Source: Combretum micranthum (Eukaryota > Streptophyta > Magnoliopsida > Myrtales > Combretaceae). Taken from it: 64,000 nucleotides of DNA. The DNA lies in NCBI GenBank assembly GCA_024138025.1, contig JAMXBD010001377.1:124001-188000 (forward strand), written 5' to 3'. A program made the translations under genes and the position numbers. Positions 59,762 to 64,000 of this stretch are shown one piece after another. Within the stretch, counting starts at the first letter, position 1. The number at the start of each line of letters is the position of its first letter. The notes under the pieces were generated by a model, which saw nothing but the letters and a program-made list of their open reading frames with translations, made no database searches and was not told the DNA's origin.

Positions 59762-60811
59762 CCACCGCATGCTTTCTTTCTTAAAAATGGGATATTTGGC
59801 TAAAACATGCCCTGAACGGGATAACCTGCATGTTGCTTCGCTGGACCTACCAAGGAAGAAGAGGAAGAGATATAATAGGAATAAAAACAACAAAGAAAAG
59901 GAATCGAAGTTCTTCAAAGACATCTTCATTTGAAATCTTGTCTACAACCCTCACACATATGTCGAGTATGGAGAAGCTAGTGATGAGGAACTGGAGTCCA
60001 TTGCCATGGAAGGAAGTGAGGATCAGAGATGCAACTCGGTATCAGGTTAGCGCTATACCCTTAAAATACCGCATATTCTTGTCTACCAATAAAATCAAGG
60101 AGATAGGTTGTTAGAAATACCCTTGGATTAAATAACTAGGCTAAGGATAAGAAAGCTCGAGACCATTAAAAGCTAGTATGAGCCAATGATGGAAACTAAA
60201 GACTCGATTGATTTAACAAATTCCAAAACACCCTTCGTACAACTTCTCGTAAATAAAGAACTTTGCAAGATCGAAAATCCATGATGATCGTTACATAAAA
60301 GTTAAAACTTCAGAAATCAAATCTCAATTACCAAGCTCCATAAGATCTTCATAAGTAATAATTACAATAAAGTAATGAAATTCTTGATTTCAACCCTATC
60401 AAGATTATCACGATGATAATAGTTTAAAACTATGATGACTTTAATTATTTAAAGAAATATGAATCATAAAGCATAATATTGTATTACAGCTACATAAGAA
60501 TGGAGAAATGAATCCACAACCTTCATTGGTCAAAGTAATCGAGTCATGAAAGGTCGTGTTGTCGTGAGTCGTCTAGTGTCGGCTGAGTCAAGTCGTCTAT
60601 GGTCTCAAGTCAAGTCCGTGTCGATCTCCAAAAGAGTCGTGTAAGTGAAGGTTGGAATCGCTTAGCCTAATCTTATTAATTTGTATGTGCTATATTTCAT
60701 AAAATATCTATCATACAAAATTTCGAAATGATACAAACCAAAGCATAAACCAGTGCTAGAAATATAACTCGAAATTCACAACCTTTTCTCAATAAATGAT
60801 ATACACGTAAC
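59762..60811 (+). mobile_element. Pol-less 3' internal region of second B element
   Basis: The first part still encodes scattered post-knuckle residues. After about 60120 the sequence is non-coding and aligns with the same region of the minus-strand B element (14930-15650). A block with repeated GTCGTGAGTCGTCTAG-like GTCG motifs lies at 60540-60660. No RT or integrase motif is present in any frame. Confidence 0.72.
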
Positions 60812-60849
60812 AAGTTTTGCGGACAAAACTTTCTTTAAGGTGGAGAGGA
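60812..60849 (+). promoter_or_regulatory. PPT and CGGA hairpin of second B element
   Basis: AAGTTTTG-CGGA-CAAAACTT is a perfect 8-bp stem; TCTTTAAGGTGGAGAGGA follows and the LTR starts at 60850. Confidence 0.88.
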
Positions 60850-61560
60850 TGTAAGCCCCAGAAATTTTAGTAAATAATTCCAAAATGAACTTCGAAAATA
60901 AACCTAAAAAAATGACTCTAAATTAAAACCGAACTTCGACAAGTCCTAAATCATGAACGAATCCAGAAACTTCTTAATCTTGAGAAAATGAAAATCCTTA
61001 AAAATAAAATAAGAACTCAACAATCTTCAAATTCAAAACCATTACGTACGATAAATTCTATATTTAACTCCAACTTGTAAAATCGGGTAATATAAAACCC
61101 AAAAACCAATTATTAAAAAGTAAATAATGATTAACTTTTGGAAATAAAACTCAATTCAAGAATTCCGAAAACGTTAAGAGATATCAAACACTTACAAAAA
61201 TGAAATTTAAAATAACTATCTCAAATTAAATATGTTGTATAAACATAAAATATCAGTTTCCAAATTGGCAAGGATCTAAACCAGAGAATCACCCAGAAAC
61301 CCTAGTAGTTTAAACCCGGCAATTCCGTAATCCTAAACCAAGGAGTCGGAGTATGAGTAAAGGGTGTAGTTCAGGTCACAATAATACTGGGATGCTTTAA
61401 AATATGATTAGCGAATTTTCGATCTATTTCAAACCGGTCGGGTACAGACTTTGAAAAGTGTGCCCCGGATTCAAATATTAAATATATGATATTAGTACCG
61501 TTAGGCTCGTAACTTCATAAGAATTTCAAGTATATCAGTTAAATAAATTTTTGGGTTACA
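60850..61560 (+). repeat. Family B 3' LTR (second element), cut
   Basis: It starts TGTAAGCCCCAGAAATTTTAG after the PPT. Its interior (61270-61450) matches the 5' half of the B solo LTR, for example the reverse of 43000-43200. It is interrupted at 61560 by a family A LTR. Confidence 0.85.
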
Positions 61561-64000
61561 TGTAAACCTGGTTTTTCTAGTAACCGAGTAAACTTCGAAA
61601 TAGAAACCAAAGCACTAAATAGGATTAATATAAGCAACTTAGGAACCCTGGATCTGGCTTTTCTTCGATTTCAATTTGAAAGAACCTCTATAGAATAATT
61701 TAATGTGGATTATTATTTTAAAGTATATTTCAACCCATAAAAAGTTTTGATTTCGAAAATTTTTCCACTCCGGGCTTTCTCGAGCTCCATTATGGAAAAG
61801 CGAGCCCTGAAACTAGAAACTTAGAAAATATTCTGGAATACTCTTTAGAATCGAAATTTTATAACGATTTCAAAAATATAAACCCTAGTCTTACATCCTT
61901 ACAATTACTCATTATATTTTCTTTCCAATAAATTTTTGTTTCTAACTAAATTATTACACCTAACACTTTTATTACATAAATTCCAATTTTTCAAACAAAT
62001 TCAACTCTCCCTCTCTCTCCCCCTCACTTGGCTGGCGCTACTCTCCCCATTTTTCCCCCCAATTTGTTTTATTTTATCTCATTTTTACATTAAACAAACC
62101 CTAATTCCACTTAATATAAATAATCCTTTTCATTTCTCTCTCTTCATTTTCATTTCATTTGTTTCAAAAGATCACAAAACCTCTCTTTTCTCTCCCCTTT
62201 TGCGGTGAGCCTCCCCTCCCATTTCACACACACACACACACTTTGTTTTTCCTTCAAATTTCTTACTCCAAACAACAAATAGGTAAGAGATCTACTTTAG
62301 GATCTTGAAACATGTAATGGCAAGTTCATTCATGTGTGATTCCACACAAAATCCCATAGCTTCAAGTAGGGAAGTGGAAACACTTGAACATGAGATCCTT
62401 GTCATTACAATGTTTTAGATCTTGTTATTTGAGTTATTATGCTATTATATTGTTTTATTATTAAGGTATGTTGTTATTATTAGTGATTGTGTATATATTG
62501 ATCATCTATTCATGATTCACATGACCATCATGTTCATGCATTTATAACTCGTTTAGTAGACTAGATCTAGTTGTTTTAAGTTCATACATACATTAAACTT
62601 TTGTTTTATGCTCTTAGATAACTTGTAATAGCTTAATGATAGTAGAAAAGTGTTAGGAAGCTCAAGATCTATATTAGTTTCAACAAAAATAACTTTTGAA
62701 AATTCGGATAAAAAAGAACCTAATTAGAAAACCTATTTTTCAACCTCAAAATGTGTATTTTTATTTAAAATGAAGGGCTTAAGGAATAGATATCATAAAT
62801 GAATGATTTTAGGAGTAAAGTTTAGATCTATGAGTTTATAGTTTACTACCATGCATTTCTTTTATATTCATGTTCTTATTATATGTAGATCTTAGATTTG
62901 AACTTGAATAAAAATAGTGAAATTCGTATCTAGGCAAAATCCATTCTTAAAAATCACTTTCCAAGTCTCAAAATGAAGTTTTAGTTGAGAAAATGAAGTT
63001 TAGTGGATATATATCATCAAGACTTCTTTCTACAAGAATCCAAGGTGATTTTCAAAATTTATTTTCAAAATAAAAATTCTATTTTCGGATTTAGGCTATG
63101 TCCTAGTTTAAAAACATGTTTTCTAACTAAAAAAAAAGTTTGTTTAGAAAATGGAAGGCTTATGGAATAGGTATCAAGAAATGTTTTTGATAAGTAAATA
63201 GTAGATTGACTAGTAGAGATTCTCAAAAATAGGAAGATATTACAAAGTATGAAATTTGAGTTCTATCCAAATTTTGTAAATTCAGATGATTTCGAAACCA
63301 CGCCTTAAAAGCCCATTTATCAACTTCAAAACATGTGTTTTATATGAAAAATGAAGAGTTTAGGTCATAGATATCATTAAGTAGTGATTTTTATAAGTTG
63401 AAATGAGTTTTGATGAGATTAATGTATAAAACAAGAAGTAGAATCAAGATGGAAATTTTGAAGTTAGTAGTTAACTTGAAAAATTCGTAACTTTGTATGA
63501 TGCCCATGAAAACACCTATTATCCAAGTTCAAAATAAAAGTTTTATGTATTAAATGAAGTCCTTAAGTAGTAGGTATAGTAAAGTCTTAAATTTTAATGT
63601 ATTAAACAAGTTTTTCTCAAAGGAATCATTCAAAAAGTAGATGTAAACCCCGGTATTCTCAGTAGTTAAGAAAACCCTGGGAGTTGAAAAGCGAAACCCT
63701 AATCCGGTCCAGTTTAAGTCTAATGAGAGAAAACTAGAAACCCTAAATCCGGCTTTCTTCGGTTTCATAATAAAATAAGTTTCATAAAGTAAATGATATG
63801 AATTATTGTTTTAAATTATATTTTAAACCTTAGAAAGTTTTAAATTCGGGAATTTTTTAATTCGGGCCTTCCCGAGCTCAATTATGGAAAAACGTGCCCT
63901 AGGACCACAAACTCAGAAAAATATTCCGGAATATTCATTAGAACCGAAATTTTATAAGGATTCCAAAAATATCAATTTTATAATTTTCCAAGTTATAAAA
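61561..64000 (+). repeat. Family A LTR, copy 3 (runs off the window)
   Basis: It starts TGTAAACCTGGTTTTTCTAG, preceded by TTACA (61556-61560). Compared with the copy at 21390 it has lost about 150 bp near 61880. It carries TATAAATA at 62115-62122 and an AC tract near 62226-62241. It is interrupted at 63642 by another A LTR. The frame at 61936-62208 is C/T-rich LTR sequence. Confidence 0.85.
63642..64000 (+). repeat. Family A LTR, copy 4, nested in copy 3
   Basis: It starts TGTAAACCCCGGTATTC at a position where copy 1 (near 23060) reads straight through. The five preceding bases are GTAGA. The right end lies outside the window. Confidence 0.85.

Noticed and set aside
1..64000. Search for a host gene, tRNA, rRNA or a novel non-transposon system
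   Set aside because: All recognisable coding traces belong to retrotransposons; no exon-intron pattern with conserved host domains and no tRNA-like cloverleaf was noticed. A homology search could still reveal a short captured gene fragment.

Overview
This window looks like repeat-dense plant nuclear DNA (angiosperm, probably eudicot; the species cannot be read from it). It is very AT-rich. Every coding trace I can recognise is a retrotransposon relic, and no host protein gene, tRNA or rRNA was recognised. The window is a stack of LTR retrotransposons inserted into each other, mostly Ty3/gypsy, plus two Ty1/copia-like solo LTRs and one non-autonomous CACTA DNA transposon. Most boundaries come from TG...CA termini, matching 5-bp target-site duplications (TSDs), primer-binding sites (PBS), polypurine tracts (PPT) and continuation of the broken host repeat on the other side.

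Family names are local to this annotation. A: non-autonomous Ty3 family with an unusual acidic ORF. B: gag-only Tekay-like family. C: Tekay-like chromovirus with gag-pol. D: LTR family known here only as LTRs. E: one solo LTR. Ath: Athila-like family whose LTRs start TGATAAG. Cop: copia-like solo LTRs starting TGTTAG.

Layout, left nest (about 3.4-38.5 kb). A minus-strand B element has its 3' LTR at the left (pieces 7.6-7.8, 11.6-12.05 and 14.2-14.6 kb) and its PPT and gag at 14.6-16.9 kb. Its leader resumes at 34.2 kb, with a gag remnant, PBS and probable 5' LTR at 34.6-38.5 kb. Its 3' LTR is split by D LTRs (one carrying the CACTA element, one carrying an Ath-type solo LTR) and by the family E solo LTR. 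Its gag region is split by a C LTR (16883-34209, TSD GGGTG). That is split by a reverse D LTR (19737-33772, TSD ATTAT), which is split by an A element (from 21390). The A element is split by a Cop solo LTR and by a second A LTR (27499-32082, TSD GTGGA), which carries an Ath solo LTR (28770-30259, TSD GTAGA).

Right nest (35.7-64 kb). Minus-strand LTRs are interrupted by a Cop solo LTR (36601-38235) and by a B LTR within a B LTR (39405-43243). Then come a decayed C gag-pol element (43867-52660) broken in its integrase by an Ath solo LTR, an ORF1-only Athila-like element (52661-about 58450, minus), a second B gag-only element (58452-61560), and an A LTR with another A LTR nested in it running off the end.

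Only one element retains pol, and it is dead. The others are gag-only, ORF1-only, solo LTRs or pol-less, so the locus records elements that probably depended on proteins supplied elsewhere. Two signals stand out: a hairpin with an AGGA loop directly upstream of PPTs in unrelated lineages, with different arms that still pair, and GC-rich GCCGGC/GCC-box-like arrays just upstream of the TATA box in the LTRs of two different families.
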